Positions 1-9,478 of a stretch of DNA of 64,000 bases are shown in pieces (the first letter of the stretch is position 1; the number at the start of each line of letters is the position of its first letter). The stretch covers positions 124,001 to 188,000 of the forward strand of contig JANYET010000052.1 in the NCBI GenBank assembly GCA_025359785.1, given 5' to 3'. The notes beneath the pieces are model-generated. The model was given only the letters and a program-made list of their open reading frames with translations, did no database searches and was not told the origin of the DNA. The position numbers and the translations under genes were made by a program. This DNA comes from Alphaproteobacteria bacterium (lineage in GTDB: Bacteria; Pseudomonadota; Alphaproteobacteria; Caulobacterales; Caulobacteraceae).

Positions 1-665
1 CGGACGGCGCGCCGACGATTCTGATCGCCAACGAGCTGCTTGACTGCCTGCCCGTCCGCCAGTTCGTCCGCACCTCCATCGGCTGGGCCGAGCAGGTGGT
101 GGGCCTGGACGCCGAGGGCGAGTTGACCTTTGGCCTGGCCAATACCCCGGCCGCGGGCCTGCTGCCCGACGCCCAGCCCGGCCAGGTCTTCGAGCAGTCG
201 GCGGCGCAGGCGGCGCTCGGCGCCGAGCTGGGCGCGCGGCTGGCCGCCGACGGCGGAGCGGCCCTGCTGATCGACTACGGCCGCTCGGGCCCCGATTTCG
301 GCGACACCCTGCAGGCGCTTCGCCGGCACGAGAAAGTCGATCCGCTCTACAATCCTGGCGAGGCCGACCTCACTGTCCACGCCGACTTCCCCGCTGTGAT
401 GGCGGCGGCTCGCGCGGAGGGATGCGGGACCGCGATCCTCACCCAGACGCAGTTTCTGGCCCGAATGGGCATCGGCGAGCGCGCCGAGGCCCTGGTCCGC
501 TCAGCGCCGGCCCGCAGCGCGGTGATCGGCCGCCAGCTCACCCGACTGATCGCCGCCGACGAGATGGGCGAACTGTTCAAGGTCTGCGCGATCCATTCGG
601 ACGACTGGACGCCGCCCGCTTTCGAGGAAGAACCGGCTTTCGAGCGCGAGGCGGACGAAGCATGA
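1..665 (+). CDS. SAM-dependent methyltransferase, MidA/NDUFAF7 family (3' part)
   Basis: The gene enters from the left edge; its frame begins at base 3, so the start codon and probably the SAM-binding glycine loop lie outside the window. The first visible residues contain NELLDCLPVRQF, the signature of the MidA/NDUFAF7 (former DUF185) class I methyltransferases. The mitochondrial member dimethylates an arginine in complex I; bacterial substrates are mostly unknown. The stop codon overlaps the ATG of pgeF (ATGA at 662), so the two are probably translationally coupled. The family call is firm, the substrate is not known. Confidence 0.85.
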   Translation, partial: DGAPTILIANELLDCLPVRQFVRTSIGWAEQVVGLDAEGELTFGLANTPAAGLLPDAQPGQVFEQSAAQAALGAELGARLAADGGAALLIDYGRSGPDFGDTLQALRRHEKVDPLYNPGEADLTVHADFPAVMAAARAEGCGTAILTQTQFLARMGIGERAEALVRSAPARSAVIGRQLTRLIAADEMGELFKVCAIHSDDWTPPAFEEEPAFEREADEA

Positions 666-1432
666 GCCCGCTCCCGATCCTCACCTCGCCCCTGCTCGAC
701 GTCCCCGGCATCCGCCACGCCTTCTTCACGCGCCATGGTGGGGTGTCGGAGGGTATCTATCGCAGCCTGAACGTGGGTCTCGGCTCCAAGGACGCCCCCG
801 ACGCCGTGCGCGAAAACCGACGGCGCTGCGCCGCCCACTTCGGCGCCCAGGGCATCGTCACCGCCTATCAGGTCCACTCCGCCACCGCGCTGGCTGTGGA
901 AGGCCCGTGGCCCGGCGATCCGCCGCCGGCCGACGGTGTGGTCACCGCGACGCCCGGCCTAGTCTGCGCGGCGCTGGCCGCCGACTGCGCGCCGATCCTG
1001 TTCGTCGATCCGCAAGCCAGGGTCGTCGCCGCCGCCCACGCCGGCTGGAAGGGCGCGTTGACCGGCGTCGTCGCGGGCGCGGTCGCGCGAATGGAGAGCC
1101 TGGGCGCGGAACGCCACCGCCTGCGCGCCGTCGTCGGCCCCTGCATCGGGCCACAATCCTACGAGGTCGGCCTGGAGTTCCTCGACCGCTTCGTCGCCGA
1201 AGACGCCGCCTACGCCGGCTTCTTCGCGGTCGGCGCCGGCCCCGATAAGCGACTGTTCGACCTCCCGGCCTTCGTCCTCGGCCGCCTGCGGGCCGCGGGT
1301 GTCGAGACCTGCGAGTGGATCGGCCGCGACACCTGCGCGGAGGCCGACGATTTCTTCTCCAACCGCCGCGCCTTCAAGGGCGGCGAACCCGATTTCGGCC
1401 GGCTCCTGTCGGCGATCGTGCTCACCCCCTAA
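662..1432 (+). CDS. pgeF: Peptidoglycan editing factor PgeF (YfiH / multicopper polyphenol oxidase fold)
   Basis: A 256-residue cytoplasmic protein of the YfiH/YlmD (Cu-oxidase_4) family. Family members remove wrongly inserted amino acids from peptidoglycan precursors, and some act as purine nucleosidases. The metal/active-site residues are visible: His72 in QVHSATAL, Cys109 in AADCAPI and His126 in AAAHAGWKG, followed by CIGPQSYEVG. The open frame extends upstream to 422 inside the methyltransferase. The ATG at 662 is chosen because it gives the normal family N-terminus and a 4-bp ATGA overlap with the gene before. Confidence 0.93.
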   Translation: MSPLPILTSPLLDVPGIRHAFFTRHGGVSEGIYRSLNVGLGSKDAPDAVRENRRRCAAHFGAQGIVTAYQVHSATALAVEGPWPGDPPPADGVVTATPGLVCAALAADCAPILFVDPQARVVAAAHAGWKGALTGVVAGAVARMESLGAERHRLRAVVGPCIGPQSYEVGLEFLDRFVAEDAAYAGFFAVGAGPDKRLFDLPAFVLGRLRAAGVETCEWIGRDTCAEADDFFSNRRAFKGGEPDFGRLLSAIVLTP

Positions 1433-1504
1433 CGGCGGGGATAGACTCACCGCCTCCCCCTGCTACAAGCCCGGCCGTACCCACACTCGTCTCGTGAGGC
1501 CTCG

Positions 1505-2440
1505 ATGAAGCTGCTCGCCGGCAACTCCAATCGCACGCTGGCCGAGGCCGTGGCCGCGCACCTCGACCTGCCGCTGACCAAGGCCCAGGTTAAGCGTTTC
1601 GCCGATAACGAGGTCTGGGTGACCATCGACGAGAACGTCCGCGGCGAGGACGTCTTCGTGATCCAGTCCACCAGCTATCCGGCCAACGACAACCTGATGG
1701 AGCTCCTTATCTGCATCGACGCGCTGAAACGCGCCTCGGCCAAGCGGATCACCGCCGTCATGCCCTATTTCGGCTATGCCCGGCAGGATCGGAAGACCGG
1801 CGGCCGCACGCCGATCTCGGCCAAGCTGGTGGCCAATCTGATCACCCGGGCCGGCGCCGACCGGGTGCTGACCATGGACCTGCACTCCGGCCAGATTCAG
1901 GGGTTCTTCGACATCCCCACAGACAACCTGCTCTCCGCGCCGATCCTGGCCGCGGACATCAAGAGCCACCATGCCAAGACCTCGGAGCTGATGATCGTCT
2001 CGCCGGACGTGGGCGGCGTGGTCCGGGCGCTCGCCGTCGCCACACGGCTGAACGCCGAGCTGTCCATCGTCGACAAGCGCCGTTCCGGCCCCGGCAAGAG
2101 CGAAGTCGCCAACATCATCGGCGACGTCTCCGGCCGCCGCTGCATCCTCTTCGACGACATGATCGACGGCGGCGGCACCCTGACCAATGCCGCCCAGGCG
2201 CTGATCGACAACGGCGCGGCGGAAGTCTCGGCCTATGTCACGCACGGCGTGCTGTCCGGCGCGGCGGTGGAGCGGGTCAACGCCTCGATTCTCAAGGAAC
2301 TGGTGATGACCGACTCGATCTCGCCGCCCGACCGGGCCGGCGACGGCGGCAAGATCCGCTATGTCAGCTGCGACCGGCTGATCGGCGAGGCGATCCGCCG
2401 CATCGCTAACGAAGAGAGCGTCTCGAAGCTGTTCGACTAG
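1505..2440 (+). CDS. prs: Ribose-phosphate pyrophosphokinase (PRPP synthetase)
   Basis: A 311-residue enzyme that transfers pyrophosphate from ATP to ribose-5-phosphate to make PRPP, the precursor of nucleotides, histidine and tryptophan. The PRPP synthetase signature [14 protein letters not shown] lies near residues 125-138 and the PRPP-binding loop [10 protein letters not shown] near 216-225. Length matches class I enzymes. Translation begins at ATG 1505, 72 bp after pgeF. A long open frame on the opposite strand is a codon-bias shadow. Confidence 0.98.
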   Translation: MKLLAGNSNRTLAEAVAAHLDLPLTKAQVKRFADNEVWVTIDENVRGEDVFVIQSTSYPANDNLMELLICIDALKRASAKRITAVMPYFGYARQDRKTGGRTPISAKLVANLITRAGADRVLTMDLHSGQIQGFFDIPTDNLLSAPILAADIKSHHAKTSELMIVSPDVGGVVRALAVATRLNAELSIVDKRRSGPGKSEVANIIGDVSGRRCILFDDMIDGGGTLTNAAQALIDNGAAEVSAYVTHGVLSGAAVERVNASILKELVMTDSISPPDRAGDGGKIRYVSCDRLIGEAIRRIANEESVSKLFD

Positions 2441-2562
2441 ACGCCGGCGACTTGGTTTTCCGGCCACGCTTGCTCAGCATACGTTTACTGTGCGAGGCCA
2501 CAATCTCGTCGGGGGACGATGGCTAAAGGTGATTCCACGCGTCCGTGGGGAAGGCTTTTTCG

Positions 2563-3663
2563 ATGACCTCCGCAAGATCTCACCGTGATTCGACCGCTCC
2601 CGTTTTCGGCGTGCTGGCCGGCGCCGCGCTGGCCTTGATGTTGAGCGCCTGCGCCGGTCCCGCGCCCGCGCCGCCGGCCCCGAAGCCGCCGGCGCCGGTG
2701 GTGGTCGCCGCGCCGCCGATCGCCCTGTCCCCCCGCGTCGTCGAGCAGGCCAGCGCCTACCGCGCCTATGTGGCCCGGGCCGGCGCCATCTCCCCCGGCT
2801 TCACCGGCGGCGGCGATGTCGCCCAGAGCCTGAAGGCCGGCGCCTCCTATGAGCCCGGCCAGCTGCTGCGCGGCGCCATCGCCTACGGCGCGGTCGTGGC
2901 CCTGCAGGACCCCGCCTATGTGGCTGGTGTGCGCAAGTTCGCCGTCGACCCGGACCAGCGCCGCACCGTCGCCTATGAGATCATGAAGGACCCGGCCTAC
3001 GCCGTCGGCTTCTCAGGCTCGGCCAGCGCCGCGGGCCTGGTGATGACCGCCCTGGGCGACGACGGGCGCAAGCTCTTGAGCCTCGGCCACTCGGTGCACC
3101 AGGCCGCCTATGACGTGCAGCATCAGGCCTGGTCCAAGGCCGATGTCCCCAGCCGCGACGGACGCCTGGCGATGGCCAAGGAGGTCTCCGCCCGGCCGGG
3201 CTTGGGCGAAGTCGCCGAGACCGCCCGCCTGCAGATGGCCGTCGCCAGCGCCGGCCAGATAAGCGTCTCCGGCCAGGGCGGCTCTGGCCAGAGCGTCGGG
3301 CCGCCCTACACGCCGATGGTGATCCGCAGCCTGGCGGTCGCCGCCCTGGCCGCCCTCGGATACGCCGACGACGCGAGCCTGGCCCAGGTGACGCCGATTC
3401 TGGCGGAGCCCGCCTCGGCGGTCTGCCTCAACATGTCCAAGCTCAACCTCTACCAGTGCCTGGCGGTGGCCAAACCGCACTATGAGGACGTCTTCTGCCT
3501 GGGCCAGCACGTGCTGGAAGACACCGGCCACTGCCTGATGAAGGGCGCAGGCGTTCCCGAGCCGGTCGATCCCCGCGCCCAGGCCGCCGCCGAGGCGGCG
3601 CTGCAGAAGGCCTCGACGGCCACGAGCGCGGTGTCGCGGTCGAAGAAGCGGTCCCGGAATTAA
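2563..3663 (+). CDS. Putative lipoprotein of unknown function
   Basis: A 366-residue exported protein. Residues 1-30 form a lipoprotein signal ending in the lipobox LSAC, with Cys30 as the predicted lipidation site, followed by an Ala/Pro-rich linker. The rest is mainly helical and Ala-rich, with four cysteines clustered near the C-terminus (around CLNMSKLNLYQC and CLGQHVLEDTGHC), which could form disulfides in the periplasm. The ATG at 2563 is preferred over an upstream GTG at 2545 because GGGGAAGG sits at ribosome-binding distance. No known domain is recognised. Confidence 0.75.
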   Translation: MTSARSHRDSTAPVFGVLAGAALALMLSACAGPAPAPPAPKPPAPVVVAAPPIALSPRVVEQASAYRAYVARAGAISPGFTGGGDVAQSLKAGASYEPGQLLRGAIAYGAVVALQDPAYVAGVRKFAVDPDQRRTVAYEIMKDPAYAVGFSGSASAAGLVMTALGDDGRKLLSLGHSVHQAAYDVQHQAWSKADVPSRDGRLAMAKEVSARPGLGEVAETARLQMAVASAGQISVSGQGGSGQSVGPPYTPMVIRSLAVAALAALGYADDASLAQVTPILAEPASAVCLNMSKLNLYQCLAVAKPHYEDVFCLGQHVLEDTGHCLMKGAGVPEPVDPRAQAAAEAALQKASTATSAVSRSKKRSRN

Positions 3664-3755
3664 GCCCCCCCGTTTTCGCATCGGGCCCGTTGCGCGGGCA
3701 GGGGCTTTTGTGTATCTACGCGCACCCTAAGACCCCAGCGGTCTAAAGATTGCGT

Positions 3756-3788
3756 CGCCGCGCGGCCTTCGCGCGGCGGTTTCGTTTT
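3756..3788 (+). terminator. Strong hairpin before rplY, terminator-like
   Basis: CGCCGCGCG (3756-3764) pairs perfectly with CGCGCGGCG (3770-3778) around a 5-base loop, followed by a T-rich run GTTTCGTTTT. It may end the lipoprotein transcript. It lies only about 20 bp before the rplY start, so it could equally be a leader structure controlling rplY. Confidence 0.5.
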
Positions 3789-3799
3789 GAGGCAAGGCC

Positions 3800-4462
3800 A
3801 TGGCCGATATCATCTTGAACGTTGAAGTGCGTGAGCAGACCGGCACCGGCGGCGCGCGCACCACCCGCCGCGAAGGCCTCGTCCCCGGCGTGCTCTACGG
3901 CGGCGGCAAGGATCCGGTGGCCATCTCGGTGAAGATGAACGAGTTCCGCAAGGCGCTCTACACCGGCAAGCTGCTGGGCCACCTGGTGACCCTGAAGTAC
4001 GGCGCCGAGACCCAGCCGGTCATCGCCAAGGCGGTCGACATGCACCCGGTCACCGACGTGCCGACGCACTTCGACCTCTACCGCGTCGACGCCAACCAGC
4101 AGATCAAGATCAACGTGCCCCTGCACTTCAGCCACCATGACGACGCGCCCGGCCTGAAGCGGGGCGGCACGCTCAACGTGGTGTTCCACGACGTCCAGGT
4201 CTCCTGCGCCGCCGACCACATTCCGGAAGAACTGGTCGTCGACCTGACCGGTCTCGACATCGGCTCCTCGGTCCGCGTCTCGGACCTGAAGTTCCCGGCC
4301 AATGTCAGCGCCGCCATCCCGGTCGAGACCGTGCTCGCCACCATCTCCGGCGCCTCGGCGCAGGCCGATGCCGACGATGCGGCCGACGTCGCCGCCGGTG
4401 AAGCCGCCGTTGCCGACGCCGCCGCCGCGGCGACCGCGGCTGAAGAAGGCGGCGAGGCCTAG
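3800..4462 (+). CDS. rplY: 50S ribosomal protein L25/general stress protein Ctc
   Basis: A 220-residue long-form L25 (TL5/CTC type) that binds 5S rRNA in the central protuberance of the large subunit. The N-terminal L25 domain opens with ILNVEVREQTGTGGARTTRR, the beta C-terminal domain (TL5_C) follows, and the last 45 residues are an Ala/Asp/Glu-rich tail. It sits directly before pth, a common pairing in alphaproteobacteria, 42 bp apart. Confidence 0.96.
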   Translation: MADIILNVEVREQTGTGGARTTRREGLVPGVLYGGGKDPVAISVKMNEFRKALYTGKLLGHLVTLKYGAETQPVIAKAVDMHPVTDVPTHFDLYRVDANQQIKINVPLHFSHHDDAPGLKRGGTLNVVFHDVQVSCAADHIPEELVVDLTGLDIGSSVRVSDLKFPANVSAAIPVETVLATISGASAQADADDAADVAAGEAAVADAAAAATAAEEGGEA

Positions 4463-4504
4463 CCCTCGCCGCGCCCTTCTGGTCTTTGAGGATCGGAGGG
4501 GCAG

Positions 4505-5125
4505 ATGCTGCTGATCGCCGGCCTGGGCAATCCGGGTGCGACCTACGCCAAGACGCGTCACAACATCGGCTTCATGGCCGTGGACGAGATCGCGCGCCGA
4601 TGGGGCTTCGGCCCCTTCCGGTCGAAGTTCGCGAGCTTCGTCTGCGAGGGCGCGATCGCCACGCCCACGGGCGCCGTCCGCGCCTTAATTCTGAAGCCGC
4701 AGACCTTCTATAACGAGAGCGGCCGCGCGGTCAGCGAGGCCCTGAAGTTCTTCAAGATCGAGCCCGAGAACCTCGTGGTCTTCTACGACGAGATCGACCT
4801 GGCGCCGGGACGCTTCCGGATGAAGGCCGGCGGCGGCGCGGCCGGCAACAATGGCGTCCGCTCGATCACCGCCTCGGTCGGCCCCTACTTCCGCCGCGCC
4901 CGCCTGGGCACCGGCCATCCGGGCCAGAAGGAGCTGGTGCACGGCCACGTGCTCTCCGAATTCCACAAGGCCGACCAGCAATGGGTCGGCCCCCTGATCG
5001 AGGCTGTCGCGGAGGCCGCGCCCCTGCTGGCGGCCGGTGAGGACGAGAAGTACCAGACCGAAGTCATGCGGCTCGCCCCGGCCGACAAGGCCGATCCGCG
5101 CAAGGCCGCGCGCGACGGAGCCTAA
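4505..5125 (+). CDS. pth: Peptidyl-tRNA hydrolase
   Basis: A 206-residue enzyme that hydrolyses the ester bond of peptidyl-tRNAs dropped from stalled ribosomes. The family start GLGNPGATYAKTRHNIGF carries the substrate-binding Asn9 and catalytic His19 (E. coli Asn10/His20), and FYDEIDLAPG carries the conserved Asp. The ATG at 4505 follows GGAGGGGCAG, a strong ribosome-binding site. Likely co-transcribed with rplY. Confidence 0.97.
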   Translation: MLLIAGLGNPGATYAKTRHNIGFMAVDEIARRWGFGPFRSKFASFVCEGAIATPTGAVRALILKPQTFYNESGRAVSEALKFFKIEPENLVVFYDEIDLAPGRFRMKAGGGAAGNNGVRSITASVGPYFRRARLGTGHPGQKELVHGHVLSEFHKADQQWVGPLIEAVAEAAPLLAAGEDEKYQTEVMRLAPADKADPRKAARDGA

Positions 5126-5130
5126 GCCCG

Positions 5131-5868
5131 ATGATCCTTGGCCTTCTCCTGACCTATGTGCCGGCGCTGCTCCTGTGCTGGCACATCGTGCGCACCGGCC
5201 GCGACACCTTCTGGCTCTGGATCGTGCTGATGGCGCCGGGCATCGGCAGCATCGCCTATATCGCGCTCAACATCGTGCCGGAGATCTTCGGCGGCGCGAC
5301 CGCCCAGAAGGTCAGCCGCGCGGCTCGCGAGACGCTCGACCCGCACCGCGAATACCGCGAGGCCAAGGCCGCCTGCGACGACACGCCGACGGTGCGCAAC
5401 CAGTCCAGGCTCGCCGCCGCCGCCGCCCAGATGGGCCGCCACGCCGAGGCTGAGGCGCTGTTCCGCGCCGCCGCCCAGGGCGTCCACGCCGACGACCCGG
5501 TCCTGCTATTGGGTCTCGCCAACGCGCTGCTGGAGCTGCGCCGTCCCGCCGACGCCCTGGCCGTTCTGGAACGCCTTGGCAAGGACGAGGCGCACGGCCG
5601 CACGCCCGCCGCGGCCCTGTCCCTCGGCCGCGCCTATGAGGACCTGGGCCGCATCGCCGAGGCCGACACCGCCCTGCAGTGGGCGTCGGAACGCATGCCG
5701 GGCTTCGAAGCCCTGGCCCGCTACGCCGCCTTCATGGCCCGCAACGGCCGCCAGACCGAGGCCCGCGAGGTGGTCACCGAACTCGACAAGCGCCTGGCCA
5801 AACTCCGTGGCCCCTTCCGCAAGGAAGCCCTGACCTGGCGCGACCACGCGGCGCAGGCGCTGCGGTAG
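5131..5868 (+). CDS. Membrane-anchored tetratricopeptide-repeat protein
   Basis: A 245-residue protein starting 5 bp after pth. Residues 1-50 contain two hydrophobic segments split by HIVRTGRDTFWLW, resembling the phospholipase-D N-terminal (PLDc_N) membrane module. From about residue 85 on there are TPR-type helix pairs (for example AAAAQMGRHAEAEALFRAAA and ALSLGRAYEDLGRIAEADTA). It is probably a cytoplasm-facing scaffold. The specific partner cannot be told from sequence. Confidence 0.8.
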   Translation: MILGLLLTYVPALLLCWHIVRTGRDTFWLWIVLMAPGIGSIAYIALNIVPEIFGGATAQKVSRAARETLDPHREYREAKAACDDTPTVRNQSRLAAAAAQMGRHAEAEALFRAAAQGVHADDPVLLLGLANALLELRRPADALAVLERLGKDEAHGRTPAAALSLGRAYEDLGRIAEADTALQWASERMPGFEALARYAAFMARNGRQTEAREVVTELDKRLAKLRGPFRKEALTWRDHAAQALR

Positions 5869-5871
5869 CAA

Positions 5872-5922
5872 CTCCTCGCCCCCGACGCGGCACGCGCGAG
5901 GGGAGAGGGCAGGGTGAGGGGC
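5872..5922. repeat. Dispersed intergenic repeat, left copy
   Basis: This GC-rich block contains GGGGAGAGGGCAGGGTGAGG. It is closely matched, in inverse orientation, by 6022-6071. The pair fills the gap between the TPR protein and the convergent secreted hydrolase and may act as a bidirectional transcription stop or REP-like element. Confidence 0.7.
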
Positions 5923-6021
5923 GGCTCGTGCAGCGGTGATCCGCCGATTGTTCAGCCAGAAGCGCGAGCGCCGCAGCCGCGGGTCCTCGGATCACCAGCG
6001 GGAGAAACTGATGTATCCCAG

Positions 6022-6071
6022 CCGGCCCTCACCCTACCCTCTCCCTTCGCACGTCGTGTCGGGGAGAGGAG
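6022..6071. repeat. Dispersed intergenic repeat, right inverted copy
   Basis: Inverted partner of 5872-5922. The core CCCTCACCCTACCCTCTCCC is the complement of the left copy with few mismatches, and both include a GACACGACGTGCG / GACGCGGCACGCG segment. It ends 4 bp before the stop codon of the hydrolase gene on the minus strand. Confidence 0.7.
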
Positions 6072-6074
6072 GCC

Positions 6075-7586
6075 TCAGCTCCCCGGCCAGCCCGCGGCCG
6101 CCAGAGCCCGGATTTCCGTTTGGTCGGCCGGCAGGATGAAGCCCGCTTTCACCGCGGCGCTGAGCGAGGCGTCGAAGGCCTTCAGATAGTCCGCCTTGCC
6201 GCCCGGATAGAGCTTGGCGAGCGTGGCTGCGTCATAGGGCTGGGTCGAGCCCACCAGGAAGCCGAACGGGCCGCCGGCGTTGCCAGAGCCCGACAGCCTG
6301 GCGATCGGCGCATCGACCCAGGGCGTGCGGATGCCGCCCTGGGTGTTGCCGTTGGCGTCGGCCACCAGCTTCGGCGGCTGACCGGCGGCCGCGGCGGGCT
6401 CGATCGTCATGCGCGGCGCCTTGGCCGGCGGCTTTCCGGTGCGGACCCAGCGGTCGAGGCCGGCGAGCGCGGCCTGCGCCACATAGTGGTGTTGCGGGGC
6501 TGAGTTGATCGGCTTGGCCATCTTCGATCCGAACAGCGCGTCGTTGGGCTTCCAATAGCCCGCCAGCGTGTCGATCGCCGCCTTGCCGTCGTCATGGCCG
6601 CCCACGAAGAACATGTAGTTGTCGACGTGCGCCGTCCCCGGCATCTCCCAGATGCGCAGCTTGTCGTTGTCCGGCTGCTCGGCGGCCCAGAAGCCGGAGA
6701 GGCCGGAACCGATCAGGTCGGTCTCGGAGATCAGGGTGATCACCGGCACGCGCAGGTTCGGGCGCATCTTCACCCCCGAGGGACCCGGCCGCCCGTTCGG
6801 CCCGCCGCGCATGGCGGCCGCCTCCGGCGGCGGCGCGCCCCCGAAGCGCGAGTGGATGTAGAAGCCGTCGTAGACGCGCGCCAGCGGATCGATGGCGTTC
6901 ACGTAAGTTGTCATGAACACCGCCGACTGCGACTCACCGGTCGCCAGGACCCGCTTGGCCGTCAGCGGCCCCAGCACCTTGCCGGTCTTCACCGCCTGGC
7001 CGGCCTGGGAGAACATGTCGAAGGCATAGGTATCGCCCGGGTGGCTGAGCGTCCCATAGCGCGCCGGGTTGACCCGCTTCAGCGACATGCCGGGCGTGCC
7101 GCCGATGCCCTGGCCGCCCTCGACGCCAACCCTCTGGGCCGAGACGCCCACATAGGCCATGCCCGCGCGCAGCATCTCGCGGTGGCTGTAGGTCCAGTCG
7201 GGGCCGGCATCCAGGCCGCCAGTGACGTTCAGCCACTCCACGACCGCCGTACCGTTGAACGCCTTCGGGTCCTGCGGCCGGATCACCACGATGCGGGTGG
7301 CATAGGGCGCCTGGTCCGTCGTCACCGCCGTCCAGCCCCCGTCCGCCGTGGGCGGGCCGGTCAGCTTGTAGGCGCTGGCCGTGCCGGAGACGATGAACTC
7401 CTCGACCTCATAACCCATCGCTTTCAGGTCGAATGCGCCGATGGTCAGGAAGGGCGAGCCCGCCGCCTCGATCTTCTTGGCGACCGGCTGCGCCGCCGCC
7501 GCATAGGCCGACGCGCCCAGCCCCAGGCTCAAGCCCGCAAGGACCGCCGTGAAACCGACCGCTCGAAATGCGTGACCCCGACCCAT
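6075..7586 (-). CDS. Secreted alpha/beta hydrolase domain protein (Abhydrolase_10 type)
   Basis: A 503-residue exported protein. Residues 1-31 form a Sec signal (hydrophobic core VLAGLSLGLGASAYA). The body matches the 'alpha/beta hydrolase domain-containing' family: GTAVVEWLNVTGG, WTYSHREMLRAGMAYVGVSA, and the nucleophile elbow GESQSA with Ser219 as likely nucleophile; TAHVDNYMFF may hold the catalytic His. The substrate is unknown, and ester hydrolysis is inferred. ATG 7586 is chosen because it gives the signal peptide; the frame runs 33 codons further upstream without one. Confidence 0.8.
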   Translation of the reverse strand: MGRGHAFRAVGFTAVLAGLSLGLGASAYAAAAQPVAKKIEAAGSPFLTIGAFDLKAMGYEVEEFIVSGTASAYKLTGPPTADGGWTAVTTDQAPYATRIVVIRPQDPKAFNGTAVVEWLNVTGGLDAGPDWTYSHREMLRAGMAYVGVSAQRVGVEGGQGIGGTPGMSLKRVNPARYGTLSHPGDTYAFDMFSQAGQAVKTGKVLGPLTAKRVLATGESQSAVFMTTYVNAIDPLARVYDGFYIHSRFGGAPPPEAAAMRGGPNGRPGPSGVKMRPNLRVPVITLISETDLIGSGLSGFWAAEQPDNDKLRIWEMPGTAHVDNYMFFVGGHDDGKAAIDTLAGYWKPNDALFGSKMAKPINSAPQHHYVAQAALAGLDRWVRTGKPPAKAPRMTIEPAAAAGQPPKLVADANGNTQGGIRTPWVDAPIARLSGSGNAGGPFGFLVGSTQPYDAATLAKLYPGGKADYLKAFDASLSAAVKAGFILPADQTEIRALAAAGWPGS

Positions 7587-7784
7587 GACGTTCCCCTGAC
7601 CTTCGTGTTGCGCCGAGCCTAGACCGGCGCCGCGTCCCTGAACATGCCCGCGATGAACCCTTGCAGAGCCAGACGGGCGCGCCATCTTCGATATCCGCCC
7701 GCGGCGACGAATGCGCTAGGATCAGTCGTCCTTGGCGGCCCGGCCGACAGCTGCTGCCCCGGTCATACTTTTGGAGATGCCGCC

Positions 7785-8252
7785 TTGCCCAGCCGCCCTC
7801 AGCTCCTCGCCATGGCCGCGGTCGCCGCGCTCGCGCCGCTTTCCGCCGCCGCCCAGGTCAGCTGCGCCCCGGTCTATGGCGGCGGCTCGCAATGCACCGA
7901 CATCAACGGCGCCATCACCCCCGCCTCGAGCGACAGCGCCGCTGGCCGCGCCAGCCCCCGGACCGACCCTGCGAGCGCGGTCGCGCCGGCCTACAGCGGC
8001 TACCCGCTGACACCCCCGGCTAGCGCGGCGCCCGCACAGGCGGCGAGCGACGGGCGGGAATCCCGCGCCAACGATCGGGCCGAAAGCCTGGGCGCCGCGA
8101 CGCCCAACTTCGACAGCTATTTCGCCGCCGCCGGCCGGCCGGCGGCCAGCCCGAACGCGCCGCCCCCGCCCGGCAGCTACCGCACCACCGACGCGACGGG
8201 CAAGGTGCTGACCTGCGTCCCCGTGGACGGCGGCGGGTATCGCTGCACCTAG
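7785..8252 (+). CDS. Small secreted protein of unknown function
   Basis: A 155-residue protein with a signal peptide at residues 1-24 (LLAMAAVAALAPLSAAA). The mature part is low-complexity, rich in Ala/Pro/Ser, with Cys-containing motifs at each end (CAPVYGGGSQC and CVPVDGGGYRC) that look like a repeated C-x-PV-x-GGG-x-x-C unit. The likely start is TTG 7785, which has GGAG 8 bases upstream; ATG 7812 would give a signal that is too short. No homolog is recognised. Confidence 0.6.
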   Translation: MPSRPQLLAMAAVAALAPLSAAAQVSCAPVYGGGSQCTDINGAITPASSDSAAGRASPRTDPASAVAPAYSGYPLTPPASAAPAQAASDGRESRANDRAESLGAATPNFDSYFAAAGRPAASPNAPPPPGSYRTTDATGKVLTCVPVDGGGYRCT

Positions 8253-8366
8253 GCGGCCGCCGGAGCCGGTCGCGGGAGCTGCCTCCCCTGTCGCAACCGC
8301 CGCCGCCGTGCTAGGTCGCGCGCCCAGCACGCACCCGCCAGCCTCTGTAAAGACCCGAAAGACTCC

Positions 8367-9464
8367 ATGGCCCTGAAAGTCGCCATCGTCGGCCTGCCCA
8401 ACGTCGGCAAATCGACCCTGTTCAACGCGCTCACCCAGACCGCGGCGGCCCAGGCCGCGAACTATCCGTTCTGCACGATCGAGCCCAACACCGGCGATGT
8501 GGCGGTGCCGGAGCCGCGCCTCGACGCGCTGGCCGCGATCATCCCGTCCAAGGAGATCATCCCGGCGCGGATCAACTTCGTGGATATCGCCGGCCTGGTG
8601 CGCGGCGCGTCCAAGGGCGAGGGCCTGGGCAACCAGTTCCTGGCCAATATCCGCGACTGCGACGCCGTGGCCTTCGTCGCCCGCTGCTTCATCGACGACG
8701 ACATCACCCACGTCGAGGGCAAGGTCGATCCCTTGTCCGACCTCGACACCATCGAGACCGAGCTGATGCTGGCCGACCTGGAGAGCCTGGAAAAGCGGGT
8801 CTCCAACCTCGAAAAACGCGCCAAGACCGGTGACAAGGACAGCGCCCAGACCCTGCGCCTCGTCCAGCTGGCGCTGAGCGAACTCAACGCCGGCCGCCCG
8901 GCCCGCAAGGCCCAGGTCGCCGCCGAGGACGCCAAGGCCTGGCAGATGCTGCAGCTGCTGACCTCCAAGCCCGCCCTCTACGTCTCCAACGTCGACGAGG
9001 CCTCGGCCGCCGACGGCAACGCCATGTCGGCCTCGGTGGCCGAACGCGCCGCCCGCGACGGCGCCGACCACGTGGCCATCTCCGCCCAGATCGAGAGCGA
9101 GATCGCCATGCTGGACGCCGGCGAGCGGGCCGAGTTCCTGGAGACCCTGGGCCTGGCCGAGCCCGGCCTCAACAAGCTGATCCGCGAGGCCTACCATCTG
9201 CTTGGGCTGCAGACCTACTTCACGGTCGGGCCGAAAGAGGCCCGCGCCTGGACCATCCACAAGGGTGACACCGCGCCGCAAGCCGCCGGCGTCATCCACA
9301 CCGACTTCGAGAAGGGCTTCATCCGGGCCGAGACCATCGCCTACGATGACTATGTTCGCCTGAAGGGCGAGGCCGGCGCGAGAGACGCTGGAAAACTCCG
9401 CCAGGAAGGCAAGGAGTACCTCGTCAGGGACGGCGACGTGATGAACTTCCGCTTCAACGTCTAA
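8367..9464 (+). CDS. ychF: Redox-regulated ATPase YchF (Obg family)
   Basis: A 365-residue translation-associated P-loop ATPase. The P-loop GLPNVGKST is near residues 8-16, with DIAGLVRGASKGEGLGNQFL as switch II, a coiled-coil insertion around 130-165, and the C-terminal TGS domain (TYFTVGPKEARAWTIHKG). The normal NKxD motif is replaced by SNVDE, as expected for this ATP-preferring branch. It is followed after 14 bp by two dienelactone-hydrolase genes on the same strand. Confidence 0.97.
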   Translation: MALKVAIVGLPNVGKSTLFNALTQTAAAQAANYPFCTIEPNTGDVAVPEPRLDALAAIIPSKEIIPARINFVDIAGLVRGASKGEGLGNQFLANIRDCDAVAFVARCFIDDDITHVEGKVDPLSDLDTIETELMLADLESLEKRVSNLEKRAKTGDKDSAQTLRLVQLALSELNAGRPARKAQVAAEDAKAWQMLQLLTSKPALYVSNVDEASAADGNAMSASVAERAARDGADHVAISAQIESEIAMLDAGERAEFLETLGLAEPGLNKLIREAYHLLGLQTYFTVGPKEARAWTIHKGDTAPQAAGVIHTDFEKGFIRAETIAYDDYVRLKGEAGARDAGKLRQEGKEYLVRDGDVMNFRFNV

Positions 9465-9478
9465 GGGAACCTGCGACC

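Noticed and set aside
1463..2467. 334-residue minus-strand frame over prs
   Set aside because: Mirror of the prs codon pattern; no recognisable motif.
7722..9299. 525-residue minus-strand frame over ychF and the small secreted gene
   Set aside because: An antisense shadow of ychF caused by high GC at third positions; it has no start signal or motif.
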